Assembly (NCBI GenBank): GCA_028287415.1
Contig: JAQBPS010000615.1
Location: 1 to 8,705, forward strand
Direction of reading: 5' to 3'
Source: Bacillota bacterium
Lineage (GTDB): Bacteria > Bacillota > Sulfobacillia > Symbiobacteriales > Symbiobacteriaceae
DNA: 8,705 nt
In this document: positions 1-6,610 of the stretch, in pieces
How the letters are laid out: every line of letters starts with the position of its first letter
How positions within the stretch are numbered: the first letter of the stretch is position 1
Notes under the pieces: generated by a model
Seen by the model: only the letters and a program-made list of their open reading frames with translations
What the model was told of the DNA's origin: nothing
The model's database searches: none
Translations under genes and position numbers: made by a program

Positions 1-113
1 TCGTGAACGGGGCGGTTGCGGTAGACAGCGGGAGCCTCACGGGCGTACGCAGCGGCGAGGTGTTACGCAGCGGCAGCAGCCGGCCGGTCGCCGCCTCCCG
101 GCGGTCGGAATAA
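1..113 (+). CDS. C-terminal fragment of a D-aminoacylase-like amidohydrolase (5' end outside window)
   Basis: An open frame enters from the left edge (first complete codon at base 3) and ends at TAA 111-113, leaving 37 complete residues. The tail reads VNGAVAVDSGSLTGVRSGEV followed by LRSG. This resembles the closing beta-strands of N-acyl-D-amino-acid deacylases and related amidohydrolases, which typically end with a 'VNG-x-V-...-G-x-x-TG-x-R-x-G-x-x-LR' pattern. Members of that family hydrolyse N-acyl-D-amino acids or similar amides with a metal-dependent TIM barrel. The catalytic part lies outside the window, so activity cannot be judged. A hairpin starts 3 bases after the stop, which fits a gene end. 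The recognition rests on a short tail only; another member of the composite-domain amidohydrolase superfamily is possible. Confidence 0.6.
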   Translation, partial: VNGAVAVDSGSLTGVRSGEVLRSGSSRPVAASRRSE

Positions 114-116
114 CAG

Positions 117-149
117 AGAGGCACCCCGGTTACGAACCGGGGTGCCTCT
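117..149. terminator. Bidirectional hairpin between convergent genes
   Basis: A perfect 15-bp stem (117-131 paired with 135-149) closes a 3-base ACG loop; the stem core is GGCACCCCGGTT. It begins 3 bases after the stop of the plus-strand amidohydrolase tail and ends 8 bases before the stop of the minus-strand PilZ gene, so it can serve both. On the plus strand it is followed by GTGTTT, and on the minus strand by CTGTTATT, so the U-tracts are weak. The position between convergent stops is the main argument for a terminator. Confidence 0.8.
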
Positions 150-157
150 GTGTTTGC

Positions 158-814
158 CTATCCGTCACTGAGCACGGTGTTCACATACTGGGCGATTTTC
201 GCTTCCTGTGCGGGGTTCAGCGCCGCGAAGGCGACCCCGACAACCCATAGATCCGGCCCGACGGATGTGCAGCGCATCACCTTGACGGGAATTTCCGCCG
301 GCGCCAGCCCGAGGGCGGTCAGTTGCACATAAGCCATGCTGCCTACCGCCAGGGGAACCGGTGTGGAGTAGGCTGCACCGCCGAGGCTCAGGTTGATCAC
401 CTGAACGGGAATAGACGGCTCGTTGGGGTCCACGGCCAGGTCTGATTGCAACTGCACATCGGCGCGGGGATGCTGGCGGCGTTGCAGTGTGTCCATGCTT
501 TCCGGCAGGTCAACGTAGAGGCGTCGCGTGGCGTCCACACTGCTGATGACCGTTTCACACCGCACCAGTGCCAGCTTCGCCAGGATCTCCAGTTGAACGG
601 GCGTGCCGGCGGGGAGACCCGGCATGGGGCTTTCCAGGTCGATGATCGCCCCTGTCACAACGACCCGCTCAAGGATGCCCGGCAGCTTCAGGGGGGTGCC
701 TGCCGCCCCTGCCTCGTTGATGATGACCCGGATGGGGTACCCCGTCATCGCCCGGAACTTCAGGAACATGTCACTCCGCGCATCTGGCGGGGCCGTTGCC
801 TGGTCCCATGTCAT
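158..814 (-). CDS. PilZ-domain protein, YcgR/YpfB-like c-di-GMP receptor
   Basis: This 218-residue soluble protein has the two-part architecture of YcgR/YpfB (DgrA) proteins. Residues about 15-105 form an N-terminal beta-barrel-like YcgR region, and residues about 112-213 form a PilZ domain. Both parts of the c-di-GMP-binding signature are intact: RxxxR at R113-R117 (context RRQHPR) and NxSxxG at N141/S143/G146 (NLSLGG). The family binds c-di-GMP in the cytoplasm and in motile bacteria often slows or brakes flagellar motility; the output here is unknown. The start at 814 is supported by AAGGAGGG (822-829) 7 bases upstream. The gene is the last of a three-gene minus-strand operon, 24 bases after the DRE-TIM-like gene, and ends at TAG just before the hairpin at 117-149. 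No flagellar genes are in the window, although a chemoreceptor lies about 6 kb away. Confidence 0.9.
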   Translation of the reverse strand: MTWDQATAPPDARSDMFLKFRAMTGYPIRVIINEAGAAGTPLKLPGILERVVVTGAIIDLESPMPGLPAGTPVQLEILAKLALVRCETVISSVDATRRLYVDLPESMDTLQRRQHPRADVQLQSDLAVDPNEPSIPVQVINLSLGGAAYSTPVPLAVGSMAYVQLTALGLAPAEIPVKVMRCTSVGPDLWVVGVAFAALNPAQEAKIAQYVNTVLSDG

Positions 815-838
815 CGTTCAGCCCTCCTTGCTGTGGGG

Positions 839-1678
839 CTACATGTCACCGGCGGCTGCCTCCGTGCGGGCCCGGTCAGCCGGCGAAAGCAGGGCCTGCG
901 CCGTACTGGCGAGCCGCACCACCTGCTGGCTGCTAACCGCGAGCAGGCCCAGCGCCGCCAGCCGCTCAAGCGAGGGACACGGCAGGTCGTCACGCCATTC
1001 GGTGGCCACTGTGCCCACCTCAGCGGCGCCCTGTTCCAGGGCGGCATAAGCCAGGCTGGCACCCATTCCACCGTAATTAGCGCATCGGACACCCACCCGC
1101 GTGCCAGGCACGGCCCGCACGACCTGCCGGGTGAGGGATGCGAAGGCCTCCTGCGTGAGACCGCCCGACTCGACGAGGGTGATCCCCAGGGCCCCGGCGT
1201 CCACGGCTTTTCTGGCAAGGCGGGCGATAAATACCGGTTCGGTTGTCGCTGCCTGCTCGATCACCGCATCGACCTCGAGCCCCAGGCGGGCGGAGGACAC
1301 AATGTAAGATTCGGCCAGCTGAATCAATTCTGTGTAGGTAATCCGCCTTATGCCCCGTACCACTTCCGGTGCTGTCGGGATGCGCAGCCCCAGTCGCGGG
1401 CGGCCGCACGCCTTCAGCGCCTCAAACACGTGGGTGATCTCCACTCGGTTCATTGTGCTGTGCGCCATTATGCTAACCCCTCGCACTGTAAGGGCGAGCG
1501 AATGTGCGAGGTTGAACTGAGCAGGGTCATTCAGCGTACCCACATCCACGGTCGACACCCCGACGTCGCGGAGGCTGTGCGCGAGGTCCAGCGCAGCGGT
1601 GTGCGCCTCTGCCGGGACACTACCGAGTGAAACATGCGCCATGGTCACGTCGGTCAGGTCAAACTGAGACCGCGCCAT
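839..1678 (-). CDS. Degenerate DRE-TIM metallolyase-like protein (isopropylmalate/homocitrate synthase fold), probable pseudoenzyme
   Basis: The 279-residue protein can be followed along the catalytic TIM barrel of the isopropylmalate/homocitrate synthase/HMG-CoA lyase (HMGL-like) family. The first strand has D-V-T at residues 10-12, followed by SVPAEAHTAAL and a VGVSTVDVG segment (residues 39-47). LGLEVDAVIEQAATTEPVF lies at 132-150, then an AGALGITLVESGGLT segment, then a strand ending VGVRCANYGG at 195-204. The residues that define catalysis are replaced. The usual LRDG after the first strand is M13-A14-H15-V16, losing the Arg and the metal-binding Asp. The usual HCHND near the end of the barrel is R198-C199-A200-N201-Y202, losing both metal-binding His. 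A classical acyl-CoA condensation or lyase reaction is therefore unlikely. No C-terminal regulatory (LeuA dimer) domain is present. The start at 1678 has GGGAGGA (1687-1693) 8 bases upstream; a longer reading to 1759 would overlap the upstream gene and lacks support. It is the middle gene of the operon. It could be a binding or regulatory barrel, or an enzyme with new chemistry. Confidence 0.8.
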   Translation of the reverse strand: MARSQFDLTDVTMAHVSLGSVPAEAHTAALDLAHSLRDVGVSTVDVGTLNDPAQFNLAHSLALTVRGVSIMAHSTMNRVEITHVFEALKACGRPRLGLRIPTAPEVVRGIRRITYTELIQLAESYIVSSARLGLEVDAVIEQAATTEPVFIARLARKAVDAGALGITLVESGGLTQEAFASLTRQVVRAVPGTRVGVRCANYGGMGASLAYAALEQGAAEVGTVATEWRDDLPCPSLERLAALGLLAVSSQQVVRLASTAQALLSPADRARTEAAAGDM

Positions 1679-1700
1679 ACTGACTCTCCTCCCTTGCTGA

Positions 1701-3674
1701 TCACATGGCCCGCAGGGCCAGCCAATAGGGAACGGAAGCGAGCAGGCCCGCCAGTACAATGGCGGTGTGCACCCAGGCCAGGGGTCGGATCTGCTCCTCG
1801 GTGAACATGCGCTGACGTGTGCCGGTGAGCATTGCCAAGTAGCCGGGACTGAGCAGGGGGATCGCGAAGGTGGTACTGGCTGCCATGATTGTTAACACGG
1901 CGGCAAATGGGTTGTAGCCGGCATCGGCGAACAGCGGGATCGCCACGATCGCGAGCAGTGGAATCGCCTGGATCGGGGAGATGGCCATGCGGAGCAAGAC
2001 CATCAGCAGGCCGACCACCAGCACCATGGCGGTGGGGTGTGTCAGAATCGGGGCGAGGGCGGCATGCAGCGGACCGGCGAGGATCCGATCCAGATGGGCG
2101 GCACGGGCCACATTTGCGATGCTGAGAATGGCGCCGAAAAAGAGCAGGAAGCTCCAGTCTACCTCACGGCTCAGCATCTCCTTGCTAAGGATATTGGTGG
2201 TCACCAGCAGCAGCATACCCCCGACCGCAAACCAAGCCGGGTCGATACCGTGAAGCGGGGCAGAGACAAATGCCAGGAGCACAAGCAGGATCACTGCCAG
2301 GCTGAGCCGTTCTTCCCGGCGCATCGGCCCCAGCACCCGCAGTTGGGCGGCGACAGTATCCGAGGAGACCCCGGACATGCTGTCCGGTGGAAGCAGCCGC
2401 AGCGTGCTCAGGTACGTAAGCACAAAAACGATGATGCCGAGCGGGAGGGCGGCCAGCAGCCAGAACGACCAGGAGACATGGGCCCGGACCGCCTCAGGCA
2501 GCAGGCTCCAGGCCAGAACGCCCGTCGTGGTCCCGTTGGGGACCAGGAAGTACATCTGTCCGAAGCCGAGGAAGCTGGCCATCGCCAGCCCGGCCGCCCC
2601 GTTGCTGTGGGGCCTGAAGCGCAAGGCCTCGCCAAGCTCCAGGGTCAGGGGTGCAGCCATCACCGTGCGACCTTGACTGGAGGGCAGCAACGGCGTGACC
2701 AGCATGCCGGTGACTGCCAGGGCCAGCGACTGCCCGAGATAGCTGTTCGGCAGGAGCTTCATCATGTTGAGGCAGGCACGGTACAGCAGGCCGGTCCGTG
2801 CAACCGCTACGCCGATGCACCAGACACCCAGCAGCAGGAACCAGGTGGCGTTGGCGAAGCCCGAGAGCGCCTCCGCGGGTGATGCCAGGTGGGTAACCGC
2901 CAAGCCCACACATGCCGCCAACGCCACGACGAAGTCAGGCAAGGCGTTGAACAGCCAGCAGATCGAGCCCCATAGCAGAATCGCCAGCAGGTAGCGCGTG
3001 TTCTGGGGCATGCCGGTCCCGATCGGGCCCAACGCGACGGCGCCGGCCGTGATTGCTGCCACCGCCAGGCCGATCACGCTGCGCGAGGGGCGCCACGCAG
3101 GCCACCGGCTTTTCGCCGTGCGGGTGCGTTGCCGCCGCAGGGCAACGGGTTGCGCGATCAAATGCTGGGCGGGCCCTGCCTGAGCGGCTGCTGCGGGCTC
3201 CTCGATTTCAACCTGGCTCCAGACATGGTCGGAATATGCGGCGATCATGCGGCGGACCCGGGCCAACTGATCCGCCTGATCGGCGGACCGAGCCAGCACC
3301 TCGCGACTGAATTCGGCCAGAATCTCCGGTTTGTCCCGGAGCAGATCCGCGACAGTACCGGCGGGGATGACGACCAGTTTGGACGGTGCCAGCGCTACTG
3401 CGACAAGTGGGGGCGCTGTTCTGTCCAGCAGGGCTGTTTCCCCGAAGAACTCACCCTCCGCTGCCTGTGCGAGCCACACCGTCGGCTCGTCGCACGCAGA
3501 TCGCAACTCCATCTTTCCTCGCTCCACAAAGTGCAGCCGATGCTCCAGTTGCTCCGACTCCAGTCGCTCGCCAGCTTCCAGAGCGATCTCCTGCATTTCG
3601 GGGAGGAGCTTCGCCAGTTCGACCTGGTTCAGCTGCCGCAGCAGCGGCAGTCGGCGCAGGCGATCAACCTGCAT
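1701..3674 (-). CDS. SLC13/DASS-type permease with N-terminal cyclic-nucleotide-binding-like domain
   Basis: This 657-residue fusion opens with a CNB (CAP_ED-like) domain, residues about 5-135, recognisable by the LRRLPLLRQLNQVELAKLLP helix, an FVERGKMEL strand and the FGE motif at 77-79. A charged linker (about 150-198) leads into a polytopic region of roughly ten or more hydrophobic segments (about 199-655). The pattern is that of the divalent anion:Na+ symporters (SLC13/CitT/SdcS), inner-membrane importers of dicarboxylates, citrate or sulfate. Oddities: the CNB phosphate-binding cassette has P89 where the ligand-phosphate Arg normally sits, and the two SNT motifs of typical Na+-coupled members read SSQ (332-334) and SPI (566-568). 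The start at 3674 is the first ATG that gives a sensible CNB N-terminus; GAGG lies 11 bases upstream. The frame stays open to 3839, but that stretch is AT-rich leader. It is the first gene of the minus operon, followed after 22 bases by the DRE-TIM-like gene. Substrate and regulator are unknown. Confidence 0.85.
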   Translation of the reverse strand: MQVDRLRRLPLLRQLNQVELAKLLPEMQEIALEAGERLESEQLEHRLHFVERGKMELRSACDEPTVWLAQAAEGEFFGETALLDRTAPPLVAVALAPSKLVVIPAGTVADLLRDKPEILAEFSREVLARSADQADQLARVRRMIAAYSDHVWSQVEIEEPAAAAQAGPAQHLIAQPVALRRQRTRTAKSRWPAWRPSRSVIGLAVAAITAGAVALGPIGTGMPQNTRYLLAILLWGSICWLFNALPDFVVALAACVGLAVTHLASPAEALSGFANATWFLLLGVWCIGVAVARTGLLYRACLNMMKLLPNSYLGQSLALAVTGMLVTPLLPSSQGRTVMAAPLTLELGEALRFRPHSNGAAGLAMASFLGFGQMYFLVPNGTTTGVLAWSLLPEAVRAHVSWSFWLLAALPLGIIVFVLTYLSTLRLLPPDSMSGVSSDTVAAQLRVLGPMRREERLSLAVILLVLLAFVSAPLHGIDPAWFAVGGMLLLVTTNILSKEMLSREVDWSFLLFFGAILSIANVARAAHLDRILAGPLHAALAPILTHPTAMVLVVGLLMVLLRMAISPIQAIPLLAIVAIPLFADAGYNPFAAVLTIMAASTTFAIPLLSPGYLAMLTGTRQRMFTEEQIRPLAWVHTAIVLAGLLASVPYWLALRAM

Positions 3675-3792
3675 CGTCCATATCGCCTCGTTTCCCTGAT
3701 AGGGTTTGTGCGGCGCATTTCCTATTACGATAATTCGTCCGCATATGTTCGGCTGAATTTGAAGGTGTTGGCAATGAATGCTTATGTTGTAA

Positions 3793-3821
3793 TTGATAGG
3801 TGTCTGTGCTGTTATCAACAA
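3793..3821 (-). promoter_or_regulatory. Candidate sigma-A-type promoter for the permease operon
   Basis: On the minus strand, TTGTTG (3816-3821) and TATCAA (3793-3798) are separated by 17 bases in the AT-rich divergent spacer. Both boxes are imperfect matches to TTGACA and TATAAT. The same stretch contains a spaced inverted repeat, TTGATA (3793-3798) and TATCAA (3813-3818), that could be an operator. The first codon would lie about 110 bases downstream, so a sizeable leader is implied. This is a weak prediction. Confidence 0.2.
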
Positions 3822-3842
3822 TGTTGAGTGGATTCTCACTCG

Positions 3843-3874
3843 TTGTTTACAACTAATGCCATATATAGTACTAT
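3843..3874 (+). promoter_or_regulatory. Candidate promoter/operator for the aminotransferase gene
   Basis: TTGTTT (3843-3848) and TATAGT (3864-3869, five of six matches to TATAAT) are separated by 15 bases, shorter than the ideal 17. The -10-like box overlaps a perfect 10-base palindrome, ATAGTACTAT (3865-3874), that could bind a dimeric regulator. Transcription from here would begin near 3876, leaving about 45 bases before the TTG start at 3920 but only about 10 before the ATG at 3887, which favours the TTG start. The elements are visible; their function is inferred. Confidence 0.3.
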
Positions 3875-3907
3875 TTATTTAGCCCTATGGGCGAAAATGG
3901 ATGGGAT

Positions 3908-3914
3908 GGGGGAG
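3908..3914 (+). promoter_or_regulatory. Ribosome binding site that favours a TTG start for the aminotransferase
   Basis: GGGGGAG lies 5 bases before TTG 3920-3922, in frame with the aminotransferase. The alternative ATG at 3887 is preceded by TTATTTAGCCCT, with no SD-like purine run. The first 11 residues from that ATG (Gly/Trp/Asp-rich) also do not resemble a normal aminotransferase N-terminus. Confidence 0.55.
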
Positions 3915-3919
3915 TCCAG

Positions 3920-5113
3920 TTGGCTGGGAGTACGACCACGTTCCGTGCGCCCGGGAACCGTCTATCTGCCGTGGCACGGTCCATCAAACCGTCAGGGATT
4001 CGCAAGTTCTTCGATCTGGTCAGTCAAAGGGAAGGTGTGATCTCCCTGGGCATTGGGGAACCCGACCTGGAGGTTCCCGTTGCTGTCCGGCAGGCAGGGG
4101 TGACCGCGATGGTCACCGGCAACACTCGCTATACGTCAAACGCAGGCCTCCTTGAACTCCGTCATGCGATTGCCGCGTATCTGTATGAGCATGTAAACGT
4201 CACCTACAATGCCGACGAGGTGCTCGTCACCGCCGGGGTCGCACAGGGGGTCGATCTGGCGCTGAGGACGGTTGTCAGCGCGGGCGACGAGGTGCTGATC
4301 CCCGAGCCCTGCTTTGTCAGCTACGGCCCTTGTGTGGAACTGGCGGGGGGGCGGCCGGTGCCGGTGCCGCTGATCGAGGGCAACGGCTTTGTCCTTACGC
4401 CGGAAGCGCTGGCCGCTGCGGTGACGCCTCGCACTCGGGTGCTGTTGCTCAGCTATCCGAATAACCCGACGGGTGCGATCCTGGGGCTAGCGGAGTTGGA
4501 ACTGCTGCTGCCTGTGATCCTGAAGTATGATCTGACCATCATATCTGATGAAGTATACAGTGAGCTGACCTACACTGGCAGCCACTGCTCGATTGCGGCT
4601 CTGCCAGGTATGCGGGAACGCACCATTTTACTGAACGGGTTCTCCAAGACGTTTTCGATGACCGGATGGCGGCTGGGCTTTGCCGCCGGCCCTGAGGCGC
4701 TGATCGAGGGCATGACCCGGATTCACCAGCACGCCATGATGTGCGCCCCTACGGTCGCTCAGCTAGCGGCCGTGCATGCCCTTCGCCAGGTCAATGAGAT
4801 TGCGGAGCGAGCACGGGCGGTGTTCGGATCCCGCCGCAAGCTGCTGTACCAGGGTCTCAGCGGCCTCGGTCTGGCGTGTGTACAGCCGCAAGGCGCCTTT
4901 TACGCCTTTCCGGCTGTCGATCGCATGGGCCTCACCTGCGAGGAGTTCTCGGAGTTGCTGCTGCAGGAGGAAAATGTGGCCGTCGTACCGGGTTCGGCGT
5001 TTGGGGCCGCCGGCGAAGGGTATGTCCGCTGTAGCTACGCAACCGGTGAAGAACAACTGCTGCAGGCCCTGGACCGCATTGGCCGGTTCGTGAACCGACA
5101 CCGGTTTATCTGA
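3920..5113 (+). CDS. Class I/II PLP-dependent aminotransferase (AspC/PatA-like, fold type I)
   Basis: The predicted product of 397 residues (408 if the ATG at 3887 is used) is a complete aminotransferase that would move an amino group between an amino acid and a 2-oxo acid in the cytoplasm. Numbered from the TTG start, it shows SLGIGEPD (42-49), the YPNNPTG loop (179-185), SDEVYSELTY with the PLP-pyridine Asp at 210 and Tyr at 213, NGFSKTFSMTGWRLGF with the Schiff-base Lys at 243 and a phosphate-binding Arg at 251, and the substrate-carboxylate Arg at 370 in VRCSYATG. The SIKPSGIRKFFDL opening is typical of the subgroup containing aspartate and aromatic aminotransferases and PatA. All key residues are present, so it is probably active; the amino-donor specificity cannot be read from sequence. 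It stands alone, divergent from the permease operon and convergent with the binding-protein gene, ending 19 bases before a hairpin. Confidence 0.93.
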   Translation: MAGSTTTFRAPGNRLSAVARSIKPSGIRKFFDLVSQREGVISLGIGEPDLEVPVAVRQAGVTAMVTGNTRYTSNAGLLELRHAIAAYLYEHVNVTYNADEVLVTAGVAQGVDLALRTVVSAGDEVLIPEPCFVSYGPCVELAGGRPVPVPLIEGNGFVLTPEALAAAVTPRTRVLLLSYPNNPTGAILGLAELELLLPVILKYDLTIISDEVYSELTYTGSHCSIAALPGMRERTILLNGFSKTFSMTGWRLGFAAGPEALIEGMTRIHQHAMMCAPTVAQLAAVHALRQVNEIAERARAVFGSRRKLLYQGLSGLGLACVQPQGAFYAFPAVDRMGLTCEEFSELLLQEENVAVVPGSAFGAAGEGYVRCSYATGEEQLLQALDRIGRFVNRHRFI

Positions 5114-5131
5114 CAGCGACATAGGGATATG

Positions 5132-5166
5132 AGTCGAGGCCGTGGGTACCCCCCACGGCCTCGACT
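5132..5166. terminator. Bidirectional hairpin between aminotransferase and binding-protein genes
   Basis: A perfect 15-bp stem (5132-5146 with 5152-5166; arm AGTCGAGGCCGTGGG) closes a 5-base loop. It lies 19 bases after the aminotransferase stop and ends 9 bases before the stop of the convergent binding-protein gene. Flanking T-runs are weak on both strands (GTTGTC on plus, CATATCCC on minus). In size and placement it matches the hairpin at 117-149. Confidence 0.8.
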
Positions 5167-5175
5167 GTTGTCAGC

Positions 5176-6435
5176 TTACTTCTTCCACCAGGGCGCCGGT
5201 TTGTAATCAGCGCTCTTGGTTTCTGCCGGCCAGATCACCTTCAGCTGCCCATCCTGCCATTGGGCGAGGAGGCCACTCAGACGGCTCGGTCCCCACTTCG
5301 CCTGATGCGAGCTGTCAAACTCGTAAATGCCCGCAGCACCCGTGAAGGTCTTACGCTCGAGGACGGGCACGACCTTATCGGCATCGACTGAGCCGGCCTG
5401 GGTGATCGCCTCGGCCAGGATGCTGATCGCATCGCCGGCGCGTACGTCAAACAAACCGCCGGGCTTGGAGCCGGCCTTCGCCTGATAAGCCGTGTAAAAG
5501 GGCTTGGTCTTCGACGTGATCGGGACGTTGTCGGCGAACAGGGTGACTGCGATGAAATCGGCCTTGTTGCCCACCTCGGCCTTGACCTTGTCTTCCAGTT
5601 CCAGGCCGCTGGCTGCAATATCGAGCATCGGCACTGCAATCTTCTGATCCGTATAGGTCTTGGCAAAGGCGAGGCCAGACGGGCCCATGTAGCCGATGAT
5701 CACATCGGGCTTCTTCTCGTTGATCAGCTTGAGCACTGCGTCGAAGTTGCTGCTGCCGCGCTCGAAGTAGAGGGAGCCCACCGGGGTAATGCCGTCGGTC
5801 TTGGCCAGTTCGGCGATCACGCCCTCCAGCGACTTGCCAAACGGGTTGTCCTGCGCTACGTACACGTATGTTTTCGCTTTCTGGATGTCCCGCATGTAAA
5901 GGGAGGCGGACCGGGCCCAGTCACGGGCGTGGTTGCCATTTCGGAAGAGGTACTTGTTGGCAGTGGGATCCTTCGCCACTGCGTCCGTCAGGGCAGGGCT
6001 GCCGGCGCCGCTGATCATCATGACCTTCTTCTGCTTCATGATTTCAGGGTAGATCTTGAGGGCGGTGGCGCTGTTGTCCCAGCCAGCAAATGCGACCACG
6101 CCGTCCTTGGTGGCCTTGTCCAGTATCTCGGCCGGCTCGGCGGCCTCATCATAGAAGACCACCTTCAGAGGGCGCCCCATGATGCCACCAGCCGCGTTGA
6201 TCTGGTCCGCCACAACCTGAACCGCCACCTGATCCTGCCGTCCCAGGTCTGCCACGGCGCCGGTCAGGCTGACCACGGCGGCGATGGTGATGGGCTCCTT
6301 GGTGCCCGTTGCACCAGGCGTCTGATCGGGCCGCTGCGCGACCTTATCGCCACTCTTTGAAGCGGCGCCGCCGCACCCGGCAATACCGAGCAAGGCGATC
6401 GACAGGACCAGTGCTCCAATACGTTTCATGCTCAC
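5176..6435 (-). CDS. ABC-type branched-chain/amino-acid substrate-binding lipoprotein (LivJ-like)
   Basis: The 419-residue protein begins with a lipoprotein signal: MKRIG, a hydrophobic core, then the lipobox I-A-G-C with the modified Cys at residue 21. A short polar linker follows, and then a periplasmic-binding-protein type I fold (Peripla_BP_6). Typical landmarks are ITIAAVVSLTGAVADLG, INAAGGIMGRPLKVVFYDE, a DNPFGKSLEGV segment, FDAVLKLINEKKPDVIIGY, and the C-terminal AITQAGSVDADKVVPVLE helix. The family captures branched-chain amino acids, amides, urea or similar ligands outside the membrane and delivers them to LivHM-type permeases. GTG at 6435 is preferred as start because CCCTCCTT on the plus strand (AAGGAGGG, 6444-6451) leaves 8 bases to it, against 14 to the in-frame ATG at 6429. 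No permease or ATPase genes lie next to it, so it is an orphan within the window. It ends in WWKK before TAA. Ligand unknown. Confidence 0.93.
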   Translation of the reverse strand: MSMKRIGALVLSIALLGIAGCGGAASKSGDKVAQRPDQTPGATGTKEPITIAAVVSLTGAVADLGRQDQVAVQVVADQINAAGGIMGRPLKVVFYDEAAEPAEILDKATKDGVVAFAGWDNSATALKIYPEIMKQKKVMMISGAGSPALTDAVAKDPTANKYLFRNGNHARDWARSASLYMRDIQKAKTYVYVAQDNPFGKSLEGVIAELAKTDGITPVGSLYFERGSSNFDAVLKLINEKKPDVIIGYMGPSGLAFAKTYTDQKIAVPMLDIAASGLELEDKVKAEVGNKADFIAVTLFADNVPITSKTKPFYTAYQAKAGSKPGGLFDVRAGDAISILAEAITQAGSVDADKVVPVLERKTFTGAAGIYEFDSSHQAKWGPSRLSGLLAQWQDGQLKVIWPAETKSADYKPAPWWKK

Positions 6436-6443
6436 GCTCGAGA

Positions 6444-6451
6444 CCCTCCTT
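6444..6451 (-). promoter_or_regulatory. Strong ribosome binding site that decides the start of the binding-protein gene
   Basis: The minus strand reads AAGGAGGG, an almost full anti-16S complement. It lies 8 bases before GTG 6433-6435 and 14 before ATG 6427-6429. Normal spacing points to the GTG, which adds only two residues (M-S) to the signal peptide. Confidence 0.7.
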
Positions 6452-6610
6452 AAATGTACCCCGGACCCACATCGCACAAAAATTTACTTTAGACACTCAC
6501 TTTGGAAGGAATCACCGAATCAGATGGCAAATACAAGGTATACTTCCAATTTACGCTTTCACTATCACCACCATTCATCATAAGGATGCACCACATACTT
6601 CCACCTATGG

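Noticed and set aside
446..1630. Long plus-strand open frame (394 codons) opposite the PilZ and DRE-TIM-like genes
   Set aside because: It lies antisense to two well-supported family genes, has a low-complexity Arg/His/Gly/Gln-rich composition, no family resemblance and no convincing ribosome binding site. It is a by-product of GC-rich codon use on the other strand.
1679..1759. A 27-residue N-terminal extension of the DRE-TIM-like protein
   Set aside because: It would overlap the end of the permease gene and its own strong SD at 1687-1693, which clearly serves the ATG at 1678.
2037..2882. Plus-strand open frame (281 codons) opposite the permease
   Set aside because: It is antisense to hydrophobic membrane-segment codons, which yields a Gln/Arg/His-rich translation without motifs.
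3675..3839. A 55-residue N-terminal extension of the permease
   Set aside because: The frame is open, but the stretch is AT-rich and unlike the gene, encodes no recognisable domain, lacks an SD at its ATG and overlaps the likely promoter region. The CNB domain begins normally at the ATG at 3674.
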